Assembly: GCF_947497275.1 (NCBI RefSeq)
Contig: NZ_CANMFS010000004.1
Location: 186,001 to 250,000 of the forward strand
DNA length: 64,000 nt
Direction: 5' to 3'
Source: an uncultured Sulfitobacter sp.
GTDB taxonomy: Bacteria > Pseudomonadota > Alphaproteobacteria > Rhodobacterales > Rhodobacteraceae
The notes below the pieces were generated by a model that searched no databases, was not told the DNA's origin, and saw only the letters and a program-made list of their open reading frames with translations. Shown here piece by piece: positions 39,040-47,450 of the stretch (position 1 is its first letter; every line of letters starts with the position of its first letter). Position numbers and translations under genes: made by a program.

Positions 39040-40275
39040 ATGCGCTGGGTTTATCTGATGATGCTGGGCCTGTGCCCGGTCGCAGGGCATGCCGAGGCGG
39101 TGCGCCCCGTCATTCGACCTCAACCCGATGAGTCCCGAAGCGACGCGGGCCTGCAAATCTGGATCGCCGCGTTTCGGCCACGGGCACTGAAGGCTGGTAT
39201 TGCGCCTGATCTCTACGACCGCGCCATGCGTGGCATCGGTTACGATGAAAAGGTGGTAGAGCGGGACCGTAACCAGTCTGAGTTTACCAAAACGATATGG
39301 GATTATCTTGCAACCGCCGTATCCGATCTGCGCATCGCAAACGGTAAAGCGGCGTTGAACAGGGAAATGCCTGCGCTGGACGCAATCGAGGCGCGATACG
39401 GCGTGCCCAGGGAAATCGTGACGGCGATCTGGGGGCTGGAAAGCGCCTATGGCACATTTCGTGGCAGCGATCCGGTGCTGCAATCTATGGCATCGCTTGC
39501 CTATGAGGCAAGGCGTGCAATTTTCTTTGAACAACAGGTGATCGCCGCTCTGACGATCCTGCAAACTGGCGACACGACGTTGCGAAACCTGACCGGAAGC
39601 TGGGCCGGCGCGATGGGGCACACCCAATTCATGCCGACATCTTTTATTGCTCACGCAGTGGATTGGAACAAGGACGGGCGGCGCAACATCTGGGGCGAAG
39701 ATCCGCAGGATGCGCTTGCGTCGACCGCGGCTTATTTGAAGGCGAACGGATGGGTGACGGGCCAGCCTTGGGGGGCCGAGGTGATCTTGCCCGAAGATTT
39801 CGATTATCTGCTGGCGAACCGGGACCTGCGCAAGACCCCTGCGGAATGGGCCTCTCTAGGCGTTCTGGATCCGCAGGGCGAGGCGATCCGCGAGGACGCG
39901 CTGGCGTCCATCCTGCTGCCTGCAGGTGCCGAAGGCGCTGCCTTTATGGTGTTCGATAACTTCGAGGTACTGGAGAGCTACAACACCGCCGATGCCTACG
40001 TAATTGCCGTCGGGCATCTGGCGGACCGTATTGCGGGCGGCGCTGCATTTCGGGGCGATTGGCCGCGTCAGGATCGTGCGTTGACTTTCGATGAGCGAAT
40101 CGAGTTGCAGGAGCAGCTGACAGCCCAAGGGTTCGACACGCAGAAGATAGATGCGAAAATCGGGCCGCTAACGGTAAATGCGGTGCGGCAATGGCAACTG
40201 TCGCAGGGGTTGGTGCCGGATGGGTATGCCTCTCCCCGCGTGCTTGCGCGTCTGCGGGAAGAGGCCGTGCGTTAA
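39040..40275 (+). CDS. Lytic murein transglycosylase, MltB-like, with peptidoglycan-binding domain
   Basis: A 411-residue exported enzyme (signal peptide MLGLCPVAGHAEA) that cleaves glycan strands. The SLT_2/MltB domain carries the catalytic Glu in IWGLESAYGTFRG and the family signature GSWAGAMGHTQFMPTSF. The C-terminal 60 residues are a PG_binding_1 domain (KIDAKIGPLTVNAVRQWQLSQGLVPDGYAS). No lipobox, so soluble in the periplasm. It is about 230 bases after rnr, and the gap holds no supported gene. Its TAA overlaps the opposite permease gene's stop in a shared TTAA. Confidence 0.92.
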   Translation: MRWVYLMMLGLCPVAGHAEAVRPVIRPQPDESRSDAGLQIWIAAFRPRALKAGIAPDLYDRAMRGIGYDEKVVERDRNQSEFTKTIWDYLATAVSDLRIANGKAALNREMPALDAIEARYGVPREIVTAIWGLESAYGTFRGSDPVLQSMASLAYEARRAIFFEQQVIAALTILQTGDTTLRNLTGSWAGAMGHTQFMPTSFIAHAVDWNKDGRRNIWGEDPQDALASTAAYLKANGWVTGQPWGAEVILPEDFDYLLANRDLRKTPAEWASLGVLDPQGEAIREDALASILLPAGAEGAAFMVFDNFEVLESYNTADAYVIAVGHLADRIAGGAAFRGDWPRQDRALTFDERIELQEQLTAQGFDTQKIDAKIGPLTVNAVRQWQLSQGLVPDGYASPRVLARLREEAVR

Positions 40276-41450
40276 CTCGGAGACATTCCGCGCAATCTTT
40301 CCGATCGGCGGCGCAGCAGTTCCACTACCGTCAACAGACAGATCGAGATGAACACAAGGATCGTTGCAACCGCGAGGATCGTCGGGCTGATCTGTTCGCG
40401 CAGACCGATGAACATCTGCCAAGGCAGTGTTTTCTGACCGGCGGAACCTACGAACAGCACCACGACGACTTCGTCGAACGACGTGATGAAGGCAAAGAGC
40501 CCACCGGAAATCACACCGGGCAGGATCAGCGGCATCTGGACACGGAAGAACGTCGTCACCGGGTTTGCGCCCATGTTCGCCGCCGCGCGGGTGAGGGAGC
40601 GGTCAAAGCCGACCAGCGTCGCCGTAACGGTAATGATCACGAACGGAATGCCCAAGGCGGCGTGCGCCAGAACGACCCCGATATAAGTGCCCTGCAATCC
40701 GACCCGGCTGTAGAAGAAGTACATGCCGGCGGCCGAAATGATCAGTGGTACGATCATCGGCGAGATCAGGATCGCCATGATGGCGCGGCGGAAGGGCACA
40801 TGCGGTTGGCTCAGCCCGATGGCTGCCAGTGTCCCGAATGACACCGACAAGAGCGTCGCGACGGGCGCGATCTGCACCGAGTTGCGCAGTGCATTCTGCC
40901 AGTCATCATTGGTAAAGAAGTCGCGGTAATGTTTGAGCGAGTAGCCTGCGGGGTCAAACCGGAGCATCTCCGGGGTGAAGGTAAAGAAGTTCTCGGCGTT
41001 GAAGCTGAGCGGCATGACCACGAGGATCGGCGTGATCAGGAAAACGAAGATGGCACCGCAGATCGTGCGGAACGTGAAATGCCACAGTACCTGTCCGGGG
41101 GTCAGATACGGCGGCAACTTGGCGCGGTAGCGCCCTTCGTAGAGCCAGAAGGTCAAGAACCCGAAGAACCAGCCGAAGAACGTGCCGATCACAAGTCCGG
41201 GTATCCCCGCAAGCAGGAAACCCGCCAGTGCAACGAGAACGGCAAGGCCCCAGCGGGAGGCTGTTTCGTTCTTGATGATCTTGGTCATGACAAAGGCAAG
41301 CGCACCCATGATGACCGCGCCGCCGATGACACCGATCAGAAGGCTCCCCTGACCGGTGCCGATGAACACGCCGAAAAAGGCGCCGAAAGCGGCGACGACC
41401 GGCACATAGAAGCTGGGCGCGGTGCGCGAAATTGGTGTGAGTGCAACCAT
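40272..41450 (-). CDS. Spermidine/putrescine-type ABC permease (PotC-like) with N-terminal extension
   Basis: A 392-residue inner-membrane permease. The last 270 residues match PotC: WQNALRNSVQIAPVATLLS, the EAA-type loop FDRSLTRAAANMGANPVTTFFRVQMPLILPG, and a final helix ending in a basic tail. The first 115 residues are extra: three or four hydrophobic segments (VPVVAAFGAFFGVFIG, VIGGAVIMGALAFVM, WGLAVLVALAGFLLAGIPG, GTFFGWFFGFLTFWL) that normal PotC (about 260-270 residues) lacks. Last gene of a four-gene set; 11 bases after the PotB-like gene. Confidence 0.88.
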   Translation of the reverse strand: MVALTPISRTAPSFYVPVVAAFGAFFGVFIGTGQGSLLIGVIGGAVIMGALAFVMTKIIKNETASRWGLAVLVALAGFLLAGIPGLVIGTFFGWFFGFLTFWLYEGRYRAKLPPYLTPGQVLWHFTFRTICGAIFVFLITPILVVMPLSFNAENFFTFTPEMLRFDPAGYSLKHYRDFFTNDDWQNALRNSVQIAPVATLLSVSFGTLAAIGLSQPHVPFRRAIMAILISPMIVPLIISAAGMYFFYSRVGLQGTYIGVVLAHAALGIPFVIITVTATLVGFDRSLTRAAANMGANPVTTFFRVQMPLILPGVISGGLFAFITSFDEVVVVLFVGSAGQKTLPWQMFIGLREQISPTILAVATILVFISICLLTVVELLRRRSERLRGMSPS

Positions 41451-41461
41451 GAGTCCGCTCC

Positions 41462-43168
41462 TTATCCGAGTTTCACGTTATCGATGCCGACGATCTTGTC
41501 GTAGGCGTAGTAGAGCAGCAGAACCGCCGCCAGCAGGATCGCGCCCAGCGCAGCGCCAAGGCCCCAGTTGAGCGAGCTGGAGATGTGATAGGCGATCCGG
41601 TTCGAGATGAACGTACCGCTTGTGCCGCCCACGATTTCCGGCGTGATGTAATAGCCGATGGCCAGAATGAACACGAGAATGGACCCCGCGCCGATACCCG
41701 GAATGGACTGGGGGAAGTAGACCCGCCAGAACGCGGTCCAGTTCGTCGCACCAAGGCTCTTGGCCGCGCGCAGGTATGTCGGCTGGATCGTCTGCATCAC
41801 CGAATACATCGGCAGGATCATGAACGGCAGCAGGATGTGCGTCATCGCGATGATCGTACCCGTCTGGTTGTTGATCAGAACAAGCCTGTCGTCGGTCGCG
41901 ACCAGTCCGAGCCAGACCAGCGTGTCGTTGATGACACCTTGCTGTTGCAGCATGACTTTCCATGCGGACGTCCGCACCAGCAGCGATGTCCAGAACGGCA
42001 GAAGCACGAGAATAAGCAATAGATTTGCGTTGCGCGCCGGCAGATTGGCGAGGATCCATGCGACAGGATAGCCCAGTAGAATGCATGAAAGGGTGATCGT
42101 GATCGACATCACCATCGTGCGCCAGAACAGGATGCCGTAGATCCGCTCGTTCTCGGGGCGCAGTTCGGGCCCGTCGATGGATTTCTGCATGTCTATCGCG
42201 TTGAGAAAATAGCCGTTGGTGAACTTTGGGCTGTAGATCTTGATCGTGCGCCATACGTCGATCGAATGCCAATCCTCGTCTATGTCCAGGAAGGCTTCGG
42301 AATAATCGATGGTTTCAAATCCGGTAGCCGCTGTTGCGGCGGACTTGATCTGTTCCGCGGCCGGGCCGGAATAGGCGGCGATGGCCGCCGCGTCGGCGCG
42401 CGTCAGGTCGTCATAGAAAGATGAATAGATGACCGCCCACGGGTCTTCGGTGTAGACGTTGTCTTCATCCTCGGTGCGGACGTAATTCGCAAAGCGGGTG
42501 TAGCTTTCGGCGGTGGCGGGCAGGATATCGTCAATGCCATCGCGCAATTCGAAACGCGGCTGGCGGTCACCGGAATCGGCGTCCCATGCCTGAATATCGG
42601 CCAGCCATTCATCCGAGGCCATGAAACTGGTCCAGTTTTCGCCGGTCTTCCAGAAATCGTCGAGATCCTCGAACTGGTCCTGAAAGACTTCGCCCATGTC
42701 CTCTACGCTGCGCCCGGTTTTCCGGAAAAGCGAGGATACGCCGGTCTGCTCGTAGTTGAGACGCGAGCCAAGGCGCGAGTGCAGCTTGGCCTCCTGAGCA
42801 AAAAACATATCGTCGTAGAGTGCCTCGAAAACGGCCTCGTCGGGGATCGTATCCCCTTCGGCGTCCCAGTCTTCGAGCGCGGCGGTTGTTTTGGGCAATG
42901 TTTCGGAAACGATTTCATTTTCGACAGAGCGGAACAACATGTCCGCGATGGGTGCAATAAAGGTGACGAGCACGAAAATGAGCAACGGTGCGACAAGCGC
43001 GAGCGCACGCAGCTTTTGCAACCGCAGCGCCCGGTTGAGCGATTGCTTGAGCGGGCGGCCATCGGCGGCCAGAACCGGCCCCTTCTTTTCGGCCGCATCC
43101 GCCATGCGCAGGGCGTCATCGGGTGTCGGTGCGGTATCTGCGGTTGTTGCGTCTTTTATATCGCTCAT
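41462..43168 (-). CDS. Spermidine/putrescine-type ABC permease (PotB-like) with large periplasmic insert
   Basis: A 568-residue permease, about twice the usual PotB length. Helix 1 (ALALVAPLLIFVLVTFIAPIADML) is at about 55-77. Then comes a hydrophilic, acidic stretch of about 270 residues (77-348) before the normal core: TMVMSITITLSCILLGYPVAWIL, WTSLLVRTSAWKVML, and the EAA loop LRAAKSLGATNWTAFWRVYFPQSIPG. Since helix 2 follows, the insert should be periplasmic and near the binding protein. ATG 43168. Confidence 0.88.
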   Translation of the reverse strand: MSDIKDATTADTAPTPDDALRMADAAEKKGPVLAADGRPLKQSLNRALRLQKLRALALVAPLLIFVLVTFIAPIADMLFRSVENEIVSETLPKTTAALEDWDAEGDTIPDEAVFEALYDDMFFAQEAKLHSRLGSRLNYEQTGVSSLFRKTGRSVEDMGEVFQDQFEDLDDFWKTGENWTSFMASDEWLADIQAWDADSGDRQPRFELRDGIDDILPATAESYTRFANYVRTEDEDNVYTEDPWAVIYSSFYDDLTRADAAAIAAYSGPAAEQIKSAATAATGFETIDYSEAFLDIDEDWHSIDVWRTIKIYSPKFTNGYFLNAIDMQKSIDGPELRPENERIYGILFWRTMVMSITITLSCILLGYPVAWILANLPARNANLLLILVLLPFWTSLLVRTSAWKVMLQQQGVINDTLVWLGLVATDDRLVLINNQTGTIIAMTHILLPFMILPMYSVMQTIQPTYLRAAKSLGATNWTAFWRVYFPQSIPGIGAGSILVFILAIGYYITPEIVGGTSGTFISNRIAYHISSSLNWGLGAALGAILLAAVLLLYYAYDKIVGIDNVKLG

Positions 43169-43227
43169 TTTTACCCCGTTGGCTCAGCTCGAATATGGAA
43201 AAGTGACTAACGAATAGAGGGTAGAAA

Positions 43228-43250
43228 GAGAGGGCCGCGAGGGCCCTCTC
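43228..43250 (-). other. Intercistronic hairpin after binding-protein gene
   Basis: GAGAGGGCC and GGCCCTCTC pair over 9 bp around a 5-base loop; on the minus strand TTTCTACCCTCT follows. It lies between the binding-protein and permease genes, where such stems often stabilise the upstream message or partly terminate transcription. Confidence 0.6.
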
Positions 43251-43268
43251 CAACAATTCAACGGTAGC

Positions 43269-44375
43269 TTATTGTACCAGCCATGCCTGGAATTTCGCGT
43301 CGATGTCGTCGCGATAGTCAGCCCAGAACTCGTAGTTGAATACGAACACGTTCGTGGCGTTTGCAGGGTCTGTTGGCATGTGCGGCGCCATTTCGATGCC
43401 CAACTCGGCGTGCTGGCCAACCAATGGTGCAGAAGACGCGCGCGCGGGACCGTAGGAGATATACGCGGCCTGATCAGCAAGACGTTGGGTATCTGTCGCG
43501 AATTTCACATAGTCCAGCGCACGGGCCTTACGCTCGTCCGACAGGCCTGCTGGAATGATCCAGCCGTCCAGATCGAACATCTGACCGTCCCAAAGCATTG
43601 CAACATCCTGGTCCTGCTCTTCGATCACGGAGAAGAGGCGGCCATTGTATGTGGAGCCCATGACGACTTCACCATCAGCCAGAAGCTGTGGCGTATCGGC
43701 ACCTGCGGACCACCAGACAACGCTGTCCTTGATGGTGTCGAGCTTGGCCAGAGCCTGCTCTTGACCTTCTTCCGTTTCCAGCACGTCGTAGATCTCGTCC
43801 TTGGCTACGCCATCACACAGCAAAGCCCATTCCATGTTGCCGATCGGACGCTTCTCAAGGCTGCGCTTGCCTGGATACGCTTCGGTGTCGAAAATATCGC
43901 AAACGGAAGTCGGTGGCGTGTCGCCAACGAGATCGGTGCGATAGCCGAATGTGGTCGAAAAGACGATCTGCGGAATGAAGCAATCGTTGATCAGCGTATC
44001 ACCGAAGTCGTCGGTCGGTGTGGAGCCATCGTCGCCGGCTTTCAGCTGTTCGTCAAAGTCGATTTCCATCGCGAGACCTTCGTCGCACAGACGGAACGAA
44101 TCCGCTGCTGTCACGTCGACCACATCCCACGAGATGTTGCCCGCTTCGTTCATAGCGCGGAGCTTCGCAACAGCTTCAGCCGAGGATTCATCGTTGATGA
44201 TGTTCACGCCGGTCTTCTCGGCATAGGGCTCGCTGTAGGCCTTCTGTTGGCTGTTGGAGTATGCGCCGCCCCAGGAAACGATGGTCATTTCGTCGGCCAT
44301 ATGCGCCTCTGCGCTGGCCATGCCAGCAGCGAATGTAAGGGCGGTAGAGGCCAGTAGCGTATTGGTCAGTTTCAT
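43269..44375 (-). CDS. ABC transporter periplasmic binding protein (PotD-like)
   Basis: A 368-residue solute-binding protein with signal peptide MKLTNTLLASTALTFAAGMASA. The mature N-terminus EMTIVSWGGAYSNSQQKAYSEPY is typical of the SBP_bac_8 spermidine/putrescine group; the ending is FVFNYEFWADYRDDIDAKFQAWLVQ. ATG 44375 fits the signal peptide. The ligand is probably a polyamine or related amine, but binding-site residues were not resolved. Between the ATPase and permease genes of one set. Confidence 0.9.
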   Translation of the reverse strand: MKLTNTLLASTALTFAAGMASAEAHMADEMTIVSWGGAYSNSQQKAYSEPYAEKTGVNIINDESSAEAVAKLRAMNEAGNISWDVVDVTAADSFRLCDEGLAMEIDFDEQLKAGDDGSTPTDDFGDTLINDCFIPQIVFSTTFGYRTDLVGDTPPTSVCDIFDTEAYPGKRSLEKRPIGNMEWALLCDGVAKDEIYDVLETEEGQEQALAKLDTIKDSVVWWSAGADTPQLLADGEVVMGSTYNGRLFSVIEEQDQDVAMLWDGQMFDLDGWIIPAGLSDERKARALDYVKFATDTQRLADQAAYISYGPARASSAPLVGQHAELGIEMAPHMPTDPANATNVFVFNYEFWADYRDDIDAKFQAWLVQ

Positions 44376-44498
44376 AGATAACTCTCCCAAGTTTCTTCCC
44401 GTTCAGTATAGTTCAAGGCTGCAACAACGGGTTTGGCCGCAGCCTTTTTTCGATCACACAGCTCAGTGCGCTGCGTGATATGACGCGCGCAATCAACG

Positions 44499-45599
44499 TC
44501 AGGCGTCCAGCGCGCGGCAATCTTCTGGCAACCAGCCGATCTCGATCTGGGTGCCGGGTTTGAGCCGGACCTGATCGGGGGCGTTGCGCGTCTTGATGAT
44601 GAAATCATCCTTGCCGGCCACTTTCAGCCGGGTGCGGAAAATATCACCCATGTATATGAATTCCAGAACTTCCGCCTTGAGGGTATAGGCACCCTCCTGC
44701 ATCCGCTCCTTGTTGTACTCGACCCGCTCGGGGCGGATGGAGACGCGCGTGCGTTCGCCAGCCTTGGTCACGTTCACCGGCTTGGCCGCGATGACTTCGC
44801 CACTGTCGAGTTTTACGAGGGCTGTGTCGTTCTTGATTTCCTGAACAACGCCTTCAAGCGTGTTATTCTCGCCGATGAACTGCGCGACAAAACTGTTCTG
44901 GGGTGCTTCGTACAACTCGTCCGGTGGGGCAAGCTGCTGGATGCGGCCATCCTCGAACACCGCGACGCGATCGGACATGGTCAACGCTTCGGTCTGGTCG
45001 TGCGTAACGTAGACTACGGTGATACCCAGATCATGCGCCAGATTGGTGATCTCGAACTGCAGTGTTTCGCGCAGCTGCTTGTCGAGCGCGCCAAGCGGTT
45101 CATCCATCAGGACGAGCTCTGGCTCGAACACCAGCGCGCGCGCCAGCGCGATCCGCTGCTGCTGACCGCCCGAAAGCTGCGCGGGGCGGCGTCCGGCGAA
45201 ATCATTCATCTGTACCATGCCCAGCGCGCGATTGATCTTTTCTTCGCGGGTGGATTTGCCCATCTTGCGCACTTCCAGCGGGAAAGACAGGTTTTCGGCC
45301 ACCGTCATATGGGGGAAGAGGGCGTAGTTCTGGAACACCATACCAATGCCCCGCTTATGCGGTGGAATATTGTTGATCGACTTGCCACCAAGGCGGATGT
45401 CGCCGTGCGTCGCCGTTTCGAAACCGGCTAGCATCATCAGGCACGTCGTCTTGCCAGAACCCGATGGCCCGAGCATCGTCAGAAACTCGCCTTTCGGCAT
45501 GCTGAGGTTCAAATCCTTGACGACCAGATTCTCCCCGTCATAGCTTTTTTGTACGCGATCGAATTCGACGAATGCGTCGTTGTTGGTTCCATCGGCCAA
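44499..45599 (-). CDS. ABC transporter ATPase (PotA-like)
   Basis: A 366-residue ATPase. Walker A GPSGSGKTTCLMML, signature LSGGQQQRIALARAL, Walker B ELVLMDEPLGALD, and a C-terminal TOBE domain (EVLEFIYMGDIFRTRLKV). The only start giving the full N-terminus is TTG at 45599 (MADGTNNDAFVEF). It leads the four-gene minus-strand transporter set, 123 bases before the binding protein. Confidence 0.92.
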   Translation of the reverse strand: MADGTNNDAFVEFDRVQKSYDGENLVVKDLNLSMPKGEFLTMLGPSGSGKTTCLMMLAGFETATHGDIRLGGKSINNIPPHKRGIGMVFQNYALFPHMTVAENLSFPLEVRKMGKSTREEKINRALGMVQMNDFAGRRPAQLSGGQQQRIALARALVFEPELVLMDEPLGALDKQLRETLQFEITNLAHDLGITVVYVTHDQTEALTMSDRVAVFEDGRIQQLAPPDELYEAPQNSFVAQFIGENNTLEGVVQEIKNDTALVKLDSGEVIAAKPVNVTKAGERTRVSIRPERVEYNKERMQEGAYTLKAEVLEFIYMGDIFRTRLKVAGKDDFIIKTRNAPDQVRLKPGTQIEIGWLPEDCRALDA

Positions 45600-45711
45600 T
45601 GTTTTGGCTCCCCGTGCACGTTTATTGTTGCTTTGTGATGAGCAACTAAGCGCATCCGGCCCCGCGTTTGCAACTGGATAACGACAGATTGTTCATAATC
45701 GGGTCGATTCA

Positions 45712-45754
45712 GGGCGAATTCCCTGAATTTTTCAGCATTTCAGGAAAATCGCCC
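45712..45754 (-). other. Long imperfect hairpin between aminotransferase and PotA-like genes
   Basis: On the minus strand GGGCGATTTTCCTGAA and TTCAGGGAATTCGCCC pair over 16 positions with two mismatches, around a loop of about 11 bases. No T-run follows. It may end aminotransferase transcription or shield the PotA-like message. A smaller stem ATTCAGGG/CCCTGAAT overlaps it. Confidence 0.55.
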
Positions 45755-45802
45755 ATCCAGGATGCGGTATGCGCCCGATCCCCCCGCGGGGATTGGCGGT
45801 TC

Positions 45803-47200
45803 TCAGGTGGCAGCTTTGAGCATATCGCCTTCTTTGAGTGCCTTGTAGGTATCGTCGAGCGCAGCTTTTGCTCGGGTGTGAAAGATGTCGATCTCTTCTG
45901 CGGTTATCACCAGAGGCGGAGAAATGATCATTCTATCGCCAACGTGACGCATGACCAGATTGTTCGCGAAACACCGCTCGCGGCACATGAAGCCGGCGGT
46001 GCCTTGGTCCATCGCGAACTTCGCGCGATTTTCCTTCTGCGGCGTCAATGGCAGGGATGCCATCATGCCGCACAGGTTCAACCCGCCGACCACCGGATGG
46101 TCAGCCAGCTTTTCCAGCGCATCTTTGAGCGCGGGAGCCGCGACGTTTCTCACGTGATCAAGAACGTTGTCATCCTGCAGAACCCGCAGGTTGGCCAAAG
46201 CGACGGCAGCACAGACCGGATGGCCCGAATAGGTATAGCCATGGTTGAATTCGACTGCGTTGATCACTTCCGCGATCTCGTCGCACACGATCGACCCGCC
46301 GATTGGCGCATAGCCGGAGCTGAGCCCCTTGGCGATGGTCATGATGTGCGGCTTGATCCCCATCGTGGTGGAGCCGAACCAGTTGCCGGTGCGGCCAAAG
46401 CCGCAAATCACTTCGTCCGCGATAATCAACACATCGTATTTGTCGCAGATTCGCTGGATCTCCGGCCAATAGGTGCTGGGCGGAACGATCACACCACCGG
46501 CGCCCTGCACCGGCTCGGCAATGAAGGCAGCGACGTTTTCCGCACCCAGTTCGAGGATCTTCGCCTCTAGCTCCTGCGCACGGGTGAGACCGAACGCCTC
46601 TGGTGTATGATCGCCGCCTTCGGCCCACCAATCGGGTTGTCCGATGTGATGAATGCCCGGTATCGGCATCCCGCCCTGCGCGTGCATGTAGCTCATCCCG
46701 CCCATCGACCCCGACCCCATGGAAGAGCCGTGATAGGCATTCTTGCGGCTGATCACATGACTTTTCTGCGGCTGGCCCTTTTCGGCCCAATAGGTGCGGA
46801 CCATCCGCAGGTTGGTGTCGTTGGCCTCTGATCCGGAGCCTGCGAAAAAGACGTGGTTCAATCCTTCGGGCGCCAGCTTGGCCAATTCCGCCGCCAATGC
46901 GATGGCGGGCGTATGCGTCGTGTTGAAAAAGGTGTTGTAGAACGGGAGTTCCTGCATTTGGCGTGTCGCCGCGTCGATCAGCTCTTGCCGACCATAACCG
47001 ACGTTCACGCACCACAGGCCCGCCATGGCATCGAGGATCTGGTTCCCCTCGCTGTCCTGAAGGTACACGCCCTTGGCCTGGGTGATGACCCGCGCGCCGC
47101 GCTCTTTGAGCTCGTCGTTCGTCGTGAACGGATGCATGTGATGCGCGGCATCCAGCGCCTGCAATTCGGCGGTGGGCAGATTGTTCGAGATGATTGACAT
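45803..47200 (-). CDS. Class III aminotransferase, putrescine-pyruvate type
   Basis: A 465-residue PLP enzyme of the omega-aminotransferase family. Signatures are DAMAGLWCVNVGYGRQEL, FAGSGSEANDTNLRMVR, IADEVICGFGRTGNWFG and the PLP Lys in TIAKGLSSGYAPIGG. It resembles enzymes such as SpuC that transfer the amino group of putrescine to pyruvate; location between two polyamine-type transporters supports this, but taurine or beta-alanine as donor is not excluded. ATG 47200 is preferred over a frame to 47263. Divergent from the potF-like gene. Confidence 0.88.
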   Translation of the reverse strand: MSIISNNLPTAELQALDAAHHMHPFTTNDELKERGARVITQAKGVYLQDSEGNQILDAMAGLWCVNVGYGRQELIDAATRQMQELPFYNTFFNTTHTPAIALAAELAKLAPEGLNHVFFAGSGSEANDTNLRMVRTYWAEKGQPQKSHVISRKNAYHGSSMGSGSMGGMSYMHAQGGMPIPGIHHIGQPDWWAEGGDHTPEAFGLTRAQELEAKILELGAENVAAFIAEPVQGAGGVIVPPSTYWPEIQRICDKYDVLIIADEVICGFGRTGNWFGSTTMGIKPHIMTIAKGLSSGYAPIGGSIVCDEIAEVINAVEFNHGYTYSGHPVCAAVALANLRVLQDDNVLDHVRNVAAPALKDALEKLADHPVVGGLNLCGMMASLPLTPQKENRAKFAMDQGTAGFMCRERCFANNLVMRHVGDRMIISPPLVITAEEIDIFHTRAKAALDDTYKALKEGDMLKAAT

Positions 47201-47237
47201 GGCAGCACCTTGGAAAGAGAAATGAGTTGCTGTCAAA

Positions 47238-47250
47238 ATATGATCAAATT
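47238..47250 (-). promoter_or_regulatory. 13-bp operator-like motif, aminotransferase side
   Basis: The minus strand reads AATTTGATCATAT, ending 38 bases before the aminotransferase ATG. The same 13 bases occur on the plus strand at 47391-47403. The core TGATCA is itself a palindrome, as expected for a dimeric repressor or activator. Confidence 0.6.
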
Positions 47251-47390
47251 CTTGCAGGGTCAATCAACCTGTCAGGCGAAGGGCAGGTGTGGTATGGCGT
47301 GAAGGACTGCCAACCACCGTGCTCTGAATATGTGCGCTGTCACGATTGACGGACGCGCAGAGGCAGGAAACGCCTTGCTGAGTGGATTGA

Positions 47391-47403
47391 AATTTGATCA
47401 TAT
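47391..47403 (+). promoter_or_regulatory. 13-bp operator-like motif, potF side
   Basis: AATTTGATCATAT on the plus strand, ending 47 bases before the ATG of the binding-protein gene. It is an exact inverted copy of 47238-47250, about 140 bases away. The regulator is not encoded next to it. Confidence 0.6.
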
Positions 47404-47450
47404 CATTGCCAATGTCGGGCCAACCCGGCAATACCTTTAGGGAGTTTATC

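Noticed and set aside
40272..40275. Shared TTAA giving both convergent genes their TAA stop
   Set aside because: Neat, but short stop overlaps of convergent genes are common in compact genomes (also at 52813 and 58818).
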